Assembly: GCA_029532415.1 (NCBI GenBank)
Contig: JAQOTA010000068.1
Location: forward strand, 1-64,000
DNA length: 64,000 nucleotides
From: Marasmius tenuissimus
Lineage: Eukaryota; Basidiomycota; Agaricomycetes; Agaricales; Marasmiaceae
Direction of reading: 5' to 3'
Shown here in pieces: positions 44,708-55,341 of the stretch. Position 1 is the first letter of the stretch; every line of letters starts with the position of its first letter. The notes under the pieces were generated by a model. It saw only the letters and a program-made list of their open reading frames with translations, was not told the origin of the DNA and made no database searches. Position numbers and translations under genes: made by a program.

Positions 44708-45894
44708 CTACAGAACGACCCATACTCCAACAAGCATCGCGCTCAGTACAGAGACTATCTGCCAGGTTATCGTAGACCTCAAACCAATTGCTGTGCCATT
44801 GTTGTCGTTCCCGACCCCCCCTACATCGGTTGCCACAAACTCGATGGCCGAGTTGGTGTAGGATGTTGTAGTTCCTGAGACCCCCCGGCCTGGACTGAAC
44901 TTCTGAACACACCCGTACTTTCCATCTGCTGGAAGGGAGCAGGACTGGAAGCTGAAAGGTACTGTTGTCGTCGTCATGTCTGTAACTGTAACGTCTTGCG
45001 AGATCCAGTATCCATTCGACGATTGAACCAAAGTGGCTGCACGACATCAGTTGATCCGGTCATCTTTCGAGAGACAGGGTTTCTTTAGTCCTGTAGTTAG
45101 CGCGGGGGTCTTTGGTGCAGCCAAATTTTGACGTCATATTTGCCACGCGAGCATGCCACGTGGGCGATTCCCATCTGCCAAATCTGCCGGAGTCCCCGGC
45201 GCTCAATCTCTTCTCACCATATCACCACCAAAACTCACCTCTTGTTCTTCCATATGTTCTCCTCAAGATAAGTGACAAGTGTTTTTATTTAGTACTTCTA
45301 AGGTTCACTTGAGTCAATTTTAGTAGCTAGAGTCCACCCATGAAGCAGAATAAGAGAATTACCCACCCACGTGGCTAGCTCGCGTGGCAATTATGACGTC
45401 AAATTTTGGCTACACCAAAGACCCCCGCGCTAACTACCAGACCACATACCACAACGACACTCAAATTCAACAAAAGAGTTCGTGTACGTAGTGTGGTCTG
45501 GCTAGGCGAGACTAGGGTTTCTTGCTCACCTACTTGCGTAAGTGTGGTATTGAGAGGTACAACTCGGAAAGTCGTCCCAGTGGGTTCGATGAGCTGACTT
45601 TGTTGAATCTCTTCGACGTACGTCGTTTCCGCATCACCATTGGAACTCGACTTGACGCCTGCCTCACTGAACGAAACAAAGGCAGAATAGGGTGAGGAAT
45701 AGATTGTCGCACTAGGATCGACGACGTCCTTGAAAGTTACGGTGGCTGCCTGGACTACGACCCGTGCATGAGTCAAGATACCAAACGAGTCAGCTTGAGC
45801 ATTATGATAGCTACGCAGGCACAACCCCACCGTTGAACTTAGCCACCAGGAGGATAAAAAGGAGCAATGAAAAAACTGGGGCCGATGTAAGCAT
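44708..45894 (-). CDS. Secreted or surface-anchored orphan protein, paralogue 1
   Basis: The start at 45894 gives MLTSAPVFSLLLFILLVAKF, a signal peptide. An intron (about 45831-45756, acceptor CGTAG) joins VQAATVTFKDVVDPSATIYS, the ordered region FVSFSEAGVKSSSNGDAETT and VVPLNTTLTQ. A second intron, starting GTGAGCAAG at about 45532 and ending GTGCAG at about 45043, is about 490 bp because a MITE sits in it. The last exon reads LVQSSNGYWISQDVTV, CSLPADGKYGCVQ with a Cys pair, and ends in a hydrophobic helix STITWQIVSVLSAMLVGVWV directly before the stop, as in GPI-anchored or tail-anchored surface proteins. Paralogue of the gene at 49474-50228 with the same intron positions. No family recognised. 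ATATAAAGG lies at 45934-45942, about 40 bp upstream of the ATG. Confidence 0.7.
45096..45434. mobile_element. MITE with about 69-bp terminal inverted repeats, inside an intron
   Basis: 339 bp flanked by TA (45094-45095 and 45435-45436). Both ends start GTTAGCGCGGGGGTCTTTGG when read inward, and pair over about 69 bp with about five mismatches, to CCACGTGGG. The TA duplication and long inverted ends point to the Tc1/mariner group. The paralogous intron in the gene at 49474-50228 is only about 60 bp and lacks it. Confidence 0.88.
45437..45501. repeat. Short palindromic element next to the intronic MITE
   Basis: CCAGACCACATAC at the left pairs with GTAGTGTGGTCTGG at the right, separated by about 38 bp. 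It directly adjoins the TA of the MITE. It could be a second small inverted-repeat insertion or part of the target. Confidence 0.5.
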
Positions 45895-45933
45895 TTGGGA
45901 TTTGCTGATGTGATGTCCGAGTCCCCCAGGGAG

Positions 45934-45942
45934 CCTTTATAT
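45934..45942 (-). promoter_or_regulatory. TATA box of secreted paralogue 1
   Basis: ATATAAAGG on the minus strand, 40 bp upstream of the start codon, at the same place as in the second paralogue and within a conserved promoter stretch. Confidence 0.55.
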
Positions 45943-46126
45943 GTTTGCTATCTTGCCGGTATCACTGGCCTCTGTGAGTGCCAGGTCCATCAATGACGAC
46001 TCTAGTACTTACACTCCCGAGACCTAATATGAATATGGTTCCTCATATGTCCTAGAGGATTATGGGGTGCTGTATTCAATGTCTTTCGGTTTCATCGCTT
46101 CATCGCGAATGCCGACTTACTGAATA

Positions 46127-46321
46127 CTGCCTTTTGCATAATTCTTCAGAGGTCAAGCTTCCGAAACTTTTGTTTGTTTGGCTTGGAATTCTATTGAAAT
46201 TCTATTGGATGCTCCTGGCAATGTTGGGCGCTCAGTGCTTCAATAGAGTCCCAATAGATTTCTGAGCCAAACAAACAACGGTCTTCAGAGCGTGACCTCT
46301 GAAGAATTATGCAAAAGGCAG
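46127..46321. mobile_element. 195-bp MITE with perfect 29-bp terminal repeats
   Basis: The left end CTGCCTTTTGCATAATTCTT continues CAGAGGTCA, and the right end is its exact reverse complement. TA flanks both sides (46125-46126 and 46322-46323). A second inner inverted pair (TTTGTTTGGCT with GAGCCAAACAAAC) extends the hairpin. This is again a Tc1/mariner-type MITE and is non-coding. It lies upstream of secreted paralogue 1. Confidence 0.88.
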
Positions 46322-46556
46322 TAAGTGGACTGCCGGTAATATAACCGATGAATCAGAGGTATAATTATAAGGTTGTTGAAGGCATTTGGGTACCCCCTAG
46401 TAGAATAGAACAAGATGCCTATGACAATGACATCGTCCACGACTTTTGCTGTAGTGCCGCGTGCACATCCGGGCGTTCCAAAAGGTGAACGTTTGAACCT
46501 TGAAGCTTATCTTGACAGCCATTGTAATAACTGTAGACGCTTTTTCATTTTTTTTT

Positions 46557-47055
46557 TATTAGAGCATATTTGTACATATTAATACCAAAATGTAGATCAA
46601 GACCCATTTCAAGTGGGGAACGGTCCCACCCAAAATTTGCCTGAAATTTAGATGTAAAACCTCAAAAACTAATCAAGAAAGTCGACATAAATGGGTAAGA
46701 AATTATGTAAGTGTACGCGCATCATCCTCAGTCATGGCGGCAGCGATGGGGATGCTTGCCCTCTTCCACTTCTATATCCTTCCTCAGTTTGTTGAGGTTA
46801 ACACCTAGGTCCTCAGCCATAACTATAACCAAAAGCGTGTTATTTTTGTTATGTTGTTCAATGGCCATGCTCTGCTTCTCTGTTGCAGCAACAACACGGT
46901 TTGAAGTGTGTAGTATCAAATAGAGTATATTTTTGCATGCTCCACATTTGGTTTGTACATGAAATTCACAAGTAGAATGGCGGCGATTTTACAGCAGTTG
47001 GCGCTTAGTTTTCATTTCCGCAATTTTGTATTAATATCTACAAATATGCTCTATT
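46557..47055. mobile_element. Nested AT-rich MITE-like insert
   Basis: TTAGAGCATATTTGTACATA at 46558 pairs with ATCTACAAATATGCTCTA at about 47035-47052 in reverse complement. It splits the left arm of the surrounding inverted-repeat element. Its exact ends and target duplication are uncertain. Confidence 0.5.
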
Positions 47056-47259
47056 CTGCGTTTTTATTTATACCAAACACAATCTACCCTGATTTGGACA
47101 GGGCGGGCCCGACGCTCACACGGTACCCAAAGGTACAAGGACTCGAACAACAGCATTCAGCTTAGAGAATCATATCTCTCGCTTGGATACTGGGTGTCTG
47201 CACCCATTGTTCTCGATATTATGGGGAAGAGAAGCCTCTAGCTGTTCCCCGCTGAGGTA

Positions 47260-47908
47260 GAGCTGGCTAGCGTTCCCAACGGCTCGGCTCAAGCCATGGC
47301 TAAGCCGTCTTGAAGCCAAGCCAAGCCAAGCCATGTCAAAAAATGGCTCAGGCGGAGCCGGTCAACAGCTCCAGCTCGGTCCGGCTCAGGAACCGGTTCA
47401 GCCAGCTCCAAGCCACCCCATTGTTACACATCTTTTTCACCCCTGTATACATCTTATAGTGGGTTTTTTCACCACACAAGGTATGAATAGAGTACACCTT
47501 AATAAAAAATAAGTAAGAATCAATTCAAGAACCAAATTTACATGAGTTTAGGTTGAGACCCGAGTGCCTGCCTAAATGTGCCTGCCTTACTCTTAACCCT
47601 AACCCAGATATATCTGCACTGATATTTTACAGCAACAAGTATGGCAACAACAACGAGCACAAATGTTCAGAAATTTTCATTTTACATAGCACATAGTCCC
47701 TACTTTACTCATTGTTGACTTTGGTGGCCATATGAAGTAAATCTAAATTTATCTAATTTTTACTGGCTCAAGCCGCGGCTGAGCCGGCTCCAAGCTGGAC
47801 CGAGCTGAGCCGCATGTAATCAACGGCTCGGGAAGCCACTCAGAAGCCGGACCGTTGGAGCCAAGCTGAAGCCGGACCGGACCAGCCGCTGGCAACGCTA
47901 GAGCTGGC
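47260..47908. mobile_element. hAT-type MITE with 8-bp target duplication
   Basis: Element 47268-47900 (633 bp) flanked by GAGCTGGC on both sides (47260-47267 and 47901-47908). The ends TAGCGTTCCCAACGGC and, in reverse complement, TAGCGTTGCCAGCGGC agree at 14 of 16 bases. Both inner flanks are dense in GGCTC and AGCC repeats, a common subterminal pattern of hAT elements. The middle is AT-rich and non-coding. Confidence 0.9.
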
Positions 47909-48007
47909 GCTTTGAGTGACGTATGTCCCGACTCCTTCCAAATCAGGGTGTTTGGTATAAACAAAGGCGCGGTAGAAAAAATGAAAAAGCGTCTACAATT
48001 ATTACAA

Positions 48008-49473
48008 CGGTTGGAATGCTCAGAATCCCGCCGGTCCGCAGTACGTGCTCAATCCAGATTCCACACTCAGCATCAATGCATTTTAATCACCCAGCGGGCC
48101 CACGGGCCTAAGCACTACTCACTCGCGTACATAGAGGTGTAGCAGGTGCTCTTAGTGATACTAGAGGAACCGTGTTTGCATACATGAATCAAAAGAAATC
48201 AGAATACTAACCCTCTTCCAAATGATTGCCCAGGCCAAGTGAGATCCGAGATCTAATGAACCAGGGTCCAGTAAGAACAACATGTTCGAGAGACTCAGAT
48301 CAGTTGCAGCTTTTGCCACTCGCGAAGCCTAAAAGGGAGACCAGTAGCTAGTGAAGTGAGCCCCGCCGCGGCGAAACATTCTGTCCTCAGCAACTCTGGC
48401 CGCGAGCTGCCGCACAGCATCGGAAGCTCGGCAAGTCGGGGCAAAAATGATGGCAATCTAGGGCCACTTAAGCGAACGTTGCAACACGGGCAGCATACGC
48501 ACAAGTCTGGGCATGCCATCATTTCTCGTTGAAAGATGAGGGCTTCACCTGGCTGAACCAATACACATTTCTTGAAGGTACTTACGGTGAGATACAAACT
48601 CAATGCTGGTATCTAGATGCCGGAAATACGACGACCCCCCATCGCAACGTAGACCGCGAGCCTTTAGAGATTAGAGGTCATCCAGGCTCAACGCCGGACG
48701 CCAACAACAAACAATTTATTGGACGCCAACATCCCAGGCCGGACGTTTCCATGACGGCATGCCCCAATACTGCACGATTTCGTAAATGTCTGACATTTTG
48801 TGATGAATTATGTGGTGATAACAGGATGAAAAATAAAAGACATTGAACTAAGCATTTGAGGCTCGTGGTTTTGGGTTCCGAGTTGCCACCAGGGAGCCCT
48901 TATGTAGGTTGCCATCCCGTTGGTATCAGCACTGTCTTTTGTTTCATGTCTGTTGCTGGCGCTCCTGAGACCCATCTCTGATGACTTCGGTACCCACACT
49001 CCCGAGGCCTGGACCCGTGTTTGCCACTTCAAACCCGGGGAGACAATGAAGGTGTTTCGCTCGGCGCCCGAGTTCGGGGCCCTGGGTTCCCGGTCATTAA
49101 ACAAGTAGGACGGCGGGAAGATGAACAACGATGAAACCGATTGATTGGTAGCCATACTGAGGTCGGAGCCATTTGAGGCACAAGGCAGCCGATATTGGCT
49201 CCAGTCTTTATGGCTGGCCTGCAACTTTCACAGAATCCACCGGATTCTTTTGCCGAACAGGGCCTAAGGAGCTGGTTCGTGGGCTCGAGCCTTCGAGGGG
49301 CTTGAGGTGAATGGTTTTAGCAGAATTTTAGGTTCTCAAGCGTAGCAGCAGGTAGTATAGTGTACAATTTGAACTCCGATTCACCTTCCCGGGGCAGACT
49401 CGACGCATTACCAAAAAATTTCCGAAACCTTTCGCTCCCTAGTATTTGAACTCCCCGCCTGACGTTTGCAAGA
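48008..49473. other. Region with a possible decayed third paralogue promoter
   Basis: No supported gene. A frame at 48295-48603 (-) holds CPDLCVCCPCCNVRL, Cys-rich but without a partner exon. The segment 48880-49010 resembles the promoters of the two secreted paralogues: CCAGGGAGCC, then a TATA-like stretch, a GGTATCA block and CACTCCCGAG. It may be all that is left of a third copy. Confidence 0.4.
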
Positions 49474-50228
49474 CTACAAGACGACCCATACTCCAGTAAG
49501 CATCGCACCCGCTACAGAAATTATCTGCCAGGTTATTGTAGATGTGAATCCACTCGCAACGCCATTGTTAACGTTCCGAAGCTCCCCTACATCGGTTTGC
49601 ACAAAATCGGTGGCTGAGTTAGTGAAGGAAGTTGTCGTGGCCTGCTCAAAAACCGGGTCTGAACCCACGGCTGCGAGTTTATCAACACAGCCATACTCTC
49701 CACCTGCTAGAAGAGAGCAAGTCTCAAATGATACTGCCGTTACCGTCGTAGTACTAAATGTCAAAGGAACGTCAAAGGATTCCCAGTGACCGTTCGACGA
49801 TTCGACCCGAGTGCCTGCACGACACCACTTAGTCCGGCCGCTACTTTGGAAGACGAGGCTCCTTGCTCACCTACGACTGTGACGGTGGTATTGAGAGGGA
49901 CAATTTGCAATGCCGTCCCATCCATCTCTACGGCCTGACTTTGGTGAAGCTCTTCGACGTAGGTCGTTTCCGCACTGCCATCGGACCCTGACTTAATGCC
50001 TGCCTCACTAAACGAAAGGAAGACGGAGTAGGAAGGCTCAGAAAGATTCGATGCGCCAGGGTCGATAACATCCTTGAAAGTCACGGTGGCGGCTTGAACT
50101 AGGGCCCGCGCACGAGTCAGAACGACAGACAAGTCAGCTTAAGTGTTATTGTCACTGCAAGGTGGGACCTCACCGAGACTAGCCGTCAGGAGAGTCGAGA
50201 GAAGGAAGAGAAAAGTCGGCGCAAGCAT
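49474..50228 (-). CDS. Secreted or surface-anchored orphan protein, paralogue 2
   Basis: The start at 50228 gives MLAPTFLFLLSTLLTASL, a signal peptide. Intron 1 (GTGAGG to CCCTAG) leads into VQAATVTFKDVIDPGASNLS, FLSFSEAGIKSGSDGSAETT and VVPLNTTVTVVG-type sequence, closely matching the first paralogue. Intron 2 (about 49876-49817) is about 60 bp, in the same place as the MITE-bearing intron of the first. The final exon has TRVESSNGHWESFDVPLTFS, a Cys pair (CSLLAGGEYGC) and the terminal hydrophobic helix STITWQIISVAGAMLTGVWV. Probably a GPI- or membrane-anchored surface protein of unknown role. The frame is intact. Confidence 0.72.
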
Positions 50229-50267
50229 CGAGGATTCGTTGGTATGATGTCTGCACCAGCAAGGGTG

Positions 50268-50278
50268 CCTTTATATAG
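50268..50278 (-). promoter_or_regulatory. TATA box of secreted paralogue 2
   Basis: CTATATAAAGG on the minus strand, about 40 bp upstream of the start codon. It aligns with ATATAAAGG of the first paralogue. Confidence 0.6.
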
Positions 50279-50718
50279 TTCGACTTCTCGTCAGTATCAC
50301 TGGGATCTGTTGGTGAAGTCCTGACGAATATCTGTAATGAATCGAGTACTCGTACACTCACTCCTGCACTGACATCTATACGTACCACAAATCAAGGACG
50401 ATAAAGATGTTTTGTTTAGTGTCGTCGTCATCCGGGAGGTGATCGATATCGATCGATGAAAAAGTGGAACAGCAAAAATGATGCTGGGGGACCAATGGCA
50501 TAAGGTTGAGGGCATTTGAGAATCCCAGAGTGGAATAAACCTGATACTGCGATCTTGATACTCACGGTTTCTGAGGCTAAGCTACAGCTTTCATGATCGT
50601 GCTGTGGCCATGTCAAGTTCCTTCAGCGAATGAAATGCACACGTTCATAGCTAATGCTGCTTCGGGTGTACTTGAACAGCCAGGAGTACGAATATAGCCC
50701 TCTTGACTCATCTGTAGC

Positions 50719-51964
50719 TTACCAGACGGTTTCCTTCAAAACATCTGCTACATCCTGTCCAAAGTATTTGTGGGCATAGCCTACAAAAGTTCACATGAGA
50801 GAAGGGCTAACATCGGAATCATCTCGGACTCACTCGATGGGTGGTAATCGTTTCCCCAAAACAAGTCCGGATCTGCGCCATAAGTAAGGTTGTCCCGGAA
50901 ACCGTAAGCAGTGGGATCGTCCAGTATCTTCGTGAATACTGCGTGAGTGTCGGATAAGAACGTCTTGGTACCCTCATGGCTTGACTCGAAAGATGCGACC
51001 CTCGAAGCCAGAAGACTGTTGAAACCGGCAATGACCTGTGTCTCGATGGCGGCACCGTCCGGGTTGGTGAGCATCTGCTCGGTTTTGTGGTGAGAAAATA
51101 TAACGATGAACATAAAAATTGAGCGCCTACAAGAGGACTGCGGTCAATAGGCGGAACATTCAACCACAGGAAGTTCCGGGCTCCGACAGCACTGGGTGGA
51201 GGCAGGGTTCGTCAGTCACTGGAAAGAAACGGTGTTCTGGAGTTCGACTCACTACTACAAAAATCACAGCCACCATTAGTATGTCATGCCAAAGGTGAAA
51301 CTATGGCAATTTACTCACGAGTTTCTCAACGAGAGCGAATTCCGCATCCAACAGCGTGTCCGAAAACCTATCCCGTTCGTCGTCAAACCACCAAAGTAAA
51401 AGGATAGAAAGACCGAAACCCAAACGTACGCATCCCTGTCACCTCCCAGATAGAAGCTGTTCCCAATATCATTGATCCCAATCCATACCGAAAACAACGT
51501 ATTCTCGCTCTTCCAAACCGCGCTCCCTCCGGCCTCGTTCCAATCCAAAAATTGGTTGATCTGATCCGTCATCGACTTGACAGTGGGCTCGTAGGGCTCA
51601 ACGAGGTTCGCGTCGATCGTGGCTCCTCCGTACGCAAAGTTGTAGGTCAGAGTCAACGACTTGTTGAACTGGGTTGTATCGTAATCGAGCCATTGTTCGC
51701 CTCCTGTGGCGGTCCAGCCTGGGTATGGAGGATTCCCGATGGGATTCTCCCTGTTAGGCAGTGTGCTGCTGACGTCAAATCCGGATTGGGTATAGGAGTC
51801 TCCGCTAGAACAGTTCGTCAGGAACCAAAAATGATCATGATCATTGCAACGAAAGCTCACAAGCTGACCCAGTAGTTTGCGTCTGGGTCGGGCGATTGTC
51901 CGGAAACCACGATTGTCAAGCTAAGAAGAGAGAGTAGGTAAGAAGCCCACTTGGAGGTCGTCAT
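50719..51964 (-). CDS. Secreted GDSL acetylesterase, CE16 family
   Basis: Removes acetyl groups from the non-reducing ends of hemicellulose oligosaccharides, outside the cell. The start at 51964 gives [20 protein letters not shown] then [12 protein letters not shown], a signal peptide leading straight into the catalytic domain, with no CBM1. After an intron the nucleophile block [12 protein letters not shown] is found (about 51806-51770). Next come [20 protein letters not shown] (oxyanion Gly), and [14 protein letters not shown] with the block III Asn (about 51490). Later exons carry [33 protein letters not shown], and [20 protein letters not shown] with HPSS, the Asp and His of the triad (about 50850). 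The last exon is [18 protein letters not shown], stop at 50719. Catalytic residues are all present. Tandem with the next gene upstream. Confidence 0.9.
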
Positions 51965-52220
51965 CGTAAGTTCTGGGGGTAGAGAGAATCCGGAAAAACT
52001 TCAGCTCTCTTATACGCAAAGTCGATAGAAGGTGTCATGTGCATTTGGGGCGGGGCGGAAAATAGTGAACCATCCGCGTTCATGGACAGTTGCGTTATCC
52101 GACCTTTATCCGCAGTTCTTTTCGTTCATGCTTGGGACCCGTGGACGTGGCTTTTTCCCGACACTTCTTGTATTTCTGTCTTAACATACATCTGGCACTA
52201 GTCGATCGTCTTACGTGCGA

Positions 52221-53798
52221 TTAGAACCCAGAACCAGCCAACACCTTTGCAAGATCCTGAGCAATGTAGTTGTGAGCGGTGTCTATGTTGAGAATTTGAT
52301 GGTCAATAGTGTGTACTCCTAGATGAACGAGCGCACTTACACCCTGGATGATAGTCGTTGTTCCAGAAGATATCAGCCCCAGTACCGTAAGTAGTAGCAT
52401 CCCTGAATCCGTAGGTCTTGGGACTGTCGAGAAGTCTGTTGAACGTTGTGTAGCTGTCGTACAGGTAAGTCGTGACGCCGCTGTGAGACGATTTGAACGA
52501 AGAGATCTTCGCCGCCAGCTTGCTGTTGAAGGTATTGATGACCTGGGCTTCGAGGGTGGTCGCAGTCGTGCCTTGGGCGATCATCTGCGGGGGTATTACA
52601 ATTTAGACTAGGTTCTTGCCCTGACTGGAGGAAGGATATATACCGCGGGAGTTCGTTGTATAGGCGGAACGTTTAGGAAGAGGAAGTTTCTAGCGCCTGC
52701 GTCACTGAAGGGAATTCATTTTAACCGCAGTATTACTGTGAGGCTCAAAGGGCGTACTACTGTAAGAAGAAGTTAGTAACCCGGACGCAAATGTGGACCT
52801 GAAGGCACTCACAAGTTTCTGTACCAGAGCAAACTCAGCGTTCAGCAATGTATCCGAGAACCTTCGTTCCACCATGTCAGCCCAAGGACACACCCAAGAA
52901 CAAAACGCAAAACTTACGCAGCCCGATCACCCGACATATAGTAACTGTTCCCGATATCGTTGATGCCGATCCAGAACGAGAACAGGGTATTGTTGGCCTT
53001 CCATACTCCTTTTCCAGCCCCACTGTTCCAGCTCAAGAAGATTCCAACCTGATCCGTCATGGACCTGACGGTGGGCTCGAATGGCTTGACTAGGTTCGCA
53101 TCGATCGTCGCTCCTCCGTACGCAAAGTTGTAAACCAGATCCAGTGACTTGTTGAGCTTGGTCGCTGCAATGTCGAGCCAGTGCTCGCCGCCTGACGAGG
53201 TCCAACCGGGGTACGGTGGGTTTCCAAAGGCGTTCCCTGGACTGGGTAGAGTCTGATCGATCTCGAAGCCAGTTTGGGTATATGAGTCGCCGCTGTGTAT
53301 TGAGAGATGAATAAGGTCGATAGAGAATGACAGTTGAATATTGATTCGTACAAGCTCATCCAGTATCTTGCGTTGGCAGGAGCAGCAGGAGGAGGGGTTC
53401 CGCCTCCAGTGCCGGCCGTTGTCGTTGGCGTCGGAGAACCGCCAGGAACGCACTGGGAGTAATCTATATCGTCGGTGAATACTGGCGCCGTTTTCTCTCT
53501 CCAAAGGATCGGTTATCTCACATTCATTCTGCTTTACGCAGGCAGATCTAAGAACGTTTTTCTGGTGAGTACGACTACCTCGCAATGTAATCAATCACTC
53601 ACCCAGACGCGCAAGTTGTCGGTCCTGTCCACCCAATTCCACCACCTGGACATAGAAAGAGCGTCAGCTGAGCAACAGTCTTCAAAGAGCCGGCCACGAA
53701 GAAACCGTACATTGACCCCAAGCTGGAGATTGGGCTGAAACCAGAACAGCCAAACCCAAACTGGTAACGGCGAAGGATCTGAGAGCTGAGCTGATCAT
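52221..53798 (-). CDS. Secreted CE16 acetylesterase with N-terminal CBM1
   Basis: Same enzyme class as its tandem neighbour, but with a cellulose-binding module. The start at 53798 gives MISSALRSFAVTSLGLAVLV then SAQSPAWGQC, a signal peptide running into CBM1. The module is split over four exons: WGQC, GGIGWTGPTTCASG, a tiny exon encoding SACVKQNE (about 53547-53522), and YYSQCVPGG, restoring all CBM1 Cys and aromatic residues. A Thr/Pro/Gly linker (SPTPTTTAGTGGGTPPP) follows. The esterase domain has [42 protein letters not shown] and FWNNDYHPG, so nucleophile, Asn, Asp and His are present. It ends LAKVLAGSGF at 52221. It likely acts on acetylated xylan or xylooligomers bound to plant cell walls. 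Confidence 0.92.
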
Positions 53799-53984
53799 TT
53801 TCACTGTGGCCACCCATTTTCATTGCGGTACGTCGTCCTATTTATACCCAGTTGGTTGGCATATCACAAGTCGCAGGGATAACGGTCCGCCAGGTTGCGC
53901 ACGCTGCATGTGTTGTACGCGGTTGTCGAACACGACATTTTCTACCCGATTTTTCGCCGACATCTACAGTTTTGCAATCCTATC

Positions 53985-55340
53985 TGCGCCTTCAACCACC
54001 AGAATCTTCGTGTATAAAAGTTTCCTGAGCCTCGAGTCTTCTGAGAGCGCTTTTCGTAGTCTTTTCTTGTGAAGTGGGGCCGCGAGATGTGAAAGAGTGG
54101 AGATGAGTGGATAAATCTTGGGTAATTCGAGCTTCCGAGGTTAAGATGACTTCAGGCACTAGAATAAGGGAGAAGCAATGTTAGTACCTGGCCCCCTCTC
54201 TCTCAGGATCGTGATGATCTTCGCAGACGCACCAATTGAACGTCGCTCGATCTTCCCCCTTGCCATATACCAGTCCCTCTCGCGACACACATATATCCTC
54301 GGCAAGACTGATGCATCAGACTGAAACATATGAGTCGATTTGGGACAGATTGACGGTCGACCACTGCTCGAACATAACGGTAATTTATCCGAATACGAAG
54401 TTCTTCATTTGCCCATCGGTTGTTCGAGTTGATATTCTGGCAGAGGGTCCTCAAGGCATTTCCAAGATGGCGAAATTTTCTTGCGGAAGAGTTCTGAACT
54501 AGACGGTCTGCATTAGATGGATGCAAGCAGTAGGCCCAGGGCCTTTGACGAAGCCTGCTGATGGTGGAAAGGAGATAAGGTGAGCGCCCTTCAAGCGCCG
54601 GTGAGCCCTCTCAGGGCCAACGCGTTTTCAACGTTCGCTGATCCCTATATACAGGCTATCGAGGACCTCCCGCAAGCTGTAAAAGCACAGTATTCTCACA
54701 GCGATTCAATGAAGAATATAAACAGAAAGCTCAGGTCTGCTAACGACTTTGCCAAACAACCGCCATCCTCTTTTTCATGACGAAGTTTGACTTCGAGAGT
54801 TCGACCAGGAGCTTGTCTTGGAAGAGCGCCCCTGTCTGGGTGCGAAGACATAGATTGATTGAGCACCATGCCTGCCTTTCATGATCCCACTCATGAGACC
54901 TCCGACAACTACAAACCTCCAGATCCGTGAAACCAGCATGCGTTCGAGTCCTCACTCTCTCCATAACCGCGATCGGAGTACTACAGCTCACTGTTCAACC
55001 CTCCTCGATTCTTCATGTTCAAGACAAGCCTTTGTACGCATTGTCGCTCTGATGCCTCACCACCCTGCTCTTACCATCTCCTACCCACAGTTCATCTCCG
55101 TTCCCATCAGGCTTCTCCCTTCAACGCCACAGCTCGTCTGAGCGTAGCAGTATTCTGGAGCGTTTCGCTTGGTTACGACAACACGAACACGATAGATAGT
55201 GACGGAAAGCAATGACATGGCCCACATATTACGAACCTCCTCTTTGATTGATAGTTGGGTTTAGTGAGGTCTTTGAAAGCAGACGGGGATATATGAATAT
55301 GTTACGAGGTGGGGCTGTATTCCTGTATTGAAGTACTCGT
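53985..55340 (+). repeat. Segmental duplication, copy 1
   Basis: Direct, diverged copy of about 58345-59745; shared blocks include GAGGTTAAGRTGACTTCAGG, CACACATATATCCTCG with AGACTGATGCATCAG, and CTTTGATTGATAG. Similarity resumes at 56370-56565, paired with 59790-59985, so copy 1 has about 1 kb extra at 55340-56370. Confidence 0.75.
54881..55141 (+). pseudogene. Frameshifted copy of a small membrane protein gene
   Basis: Aligns at the DNA level with the gene at 59254-59583: both have CCTCC or CCCCC-GACRACTACRAACCTCC and the block CCATAACCGCGATCGGAGTA. In this copy the conserved ITAIGV-type segment is in a different frame from the ATG, and the hydrophobic TLILLTLTLL part is shortened. The open frame that remains is therefore not homologous protein past its first residues. 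Confidence 0.5.
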
Positions 55341-55341
55341 A

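Larger units (their letters stand above)
46522..48007. mobile_element. Inverted-repeat element hosting two nested MITEs
   Basis: The ends pair over about 32 bp: TTGTAATAACTGTAGACGCT then TTTTCATTTTTT at the left, and the same with one substitution in reverse complement at 47976-48007. A further inward pair (TTTATACCAAACAC and CTGATTTGGA near 47066-47098 and 47935-47962) belongs to the same arms, so 46558-47052 is an insert in the left arm. No target duplication was clear. The element is AT-rich and non-coding. Confidence 0.65.
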
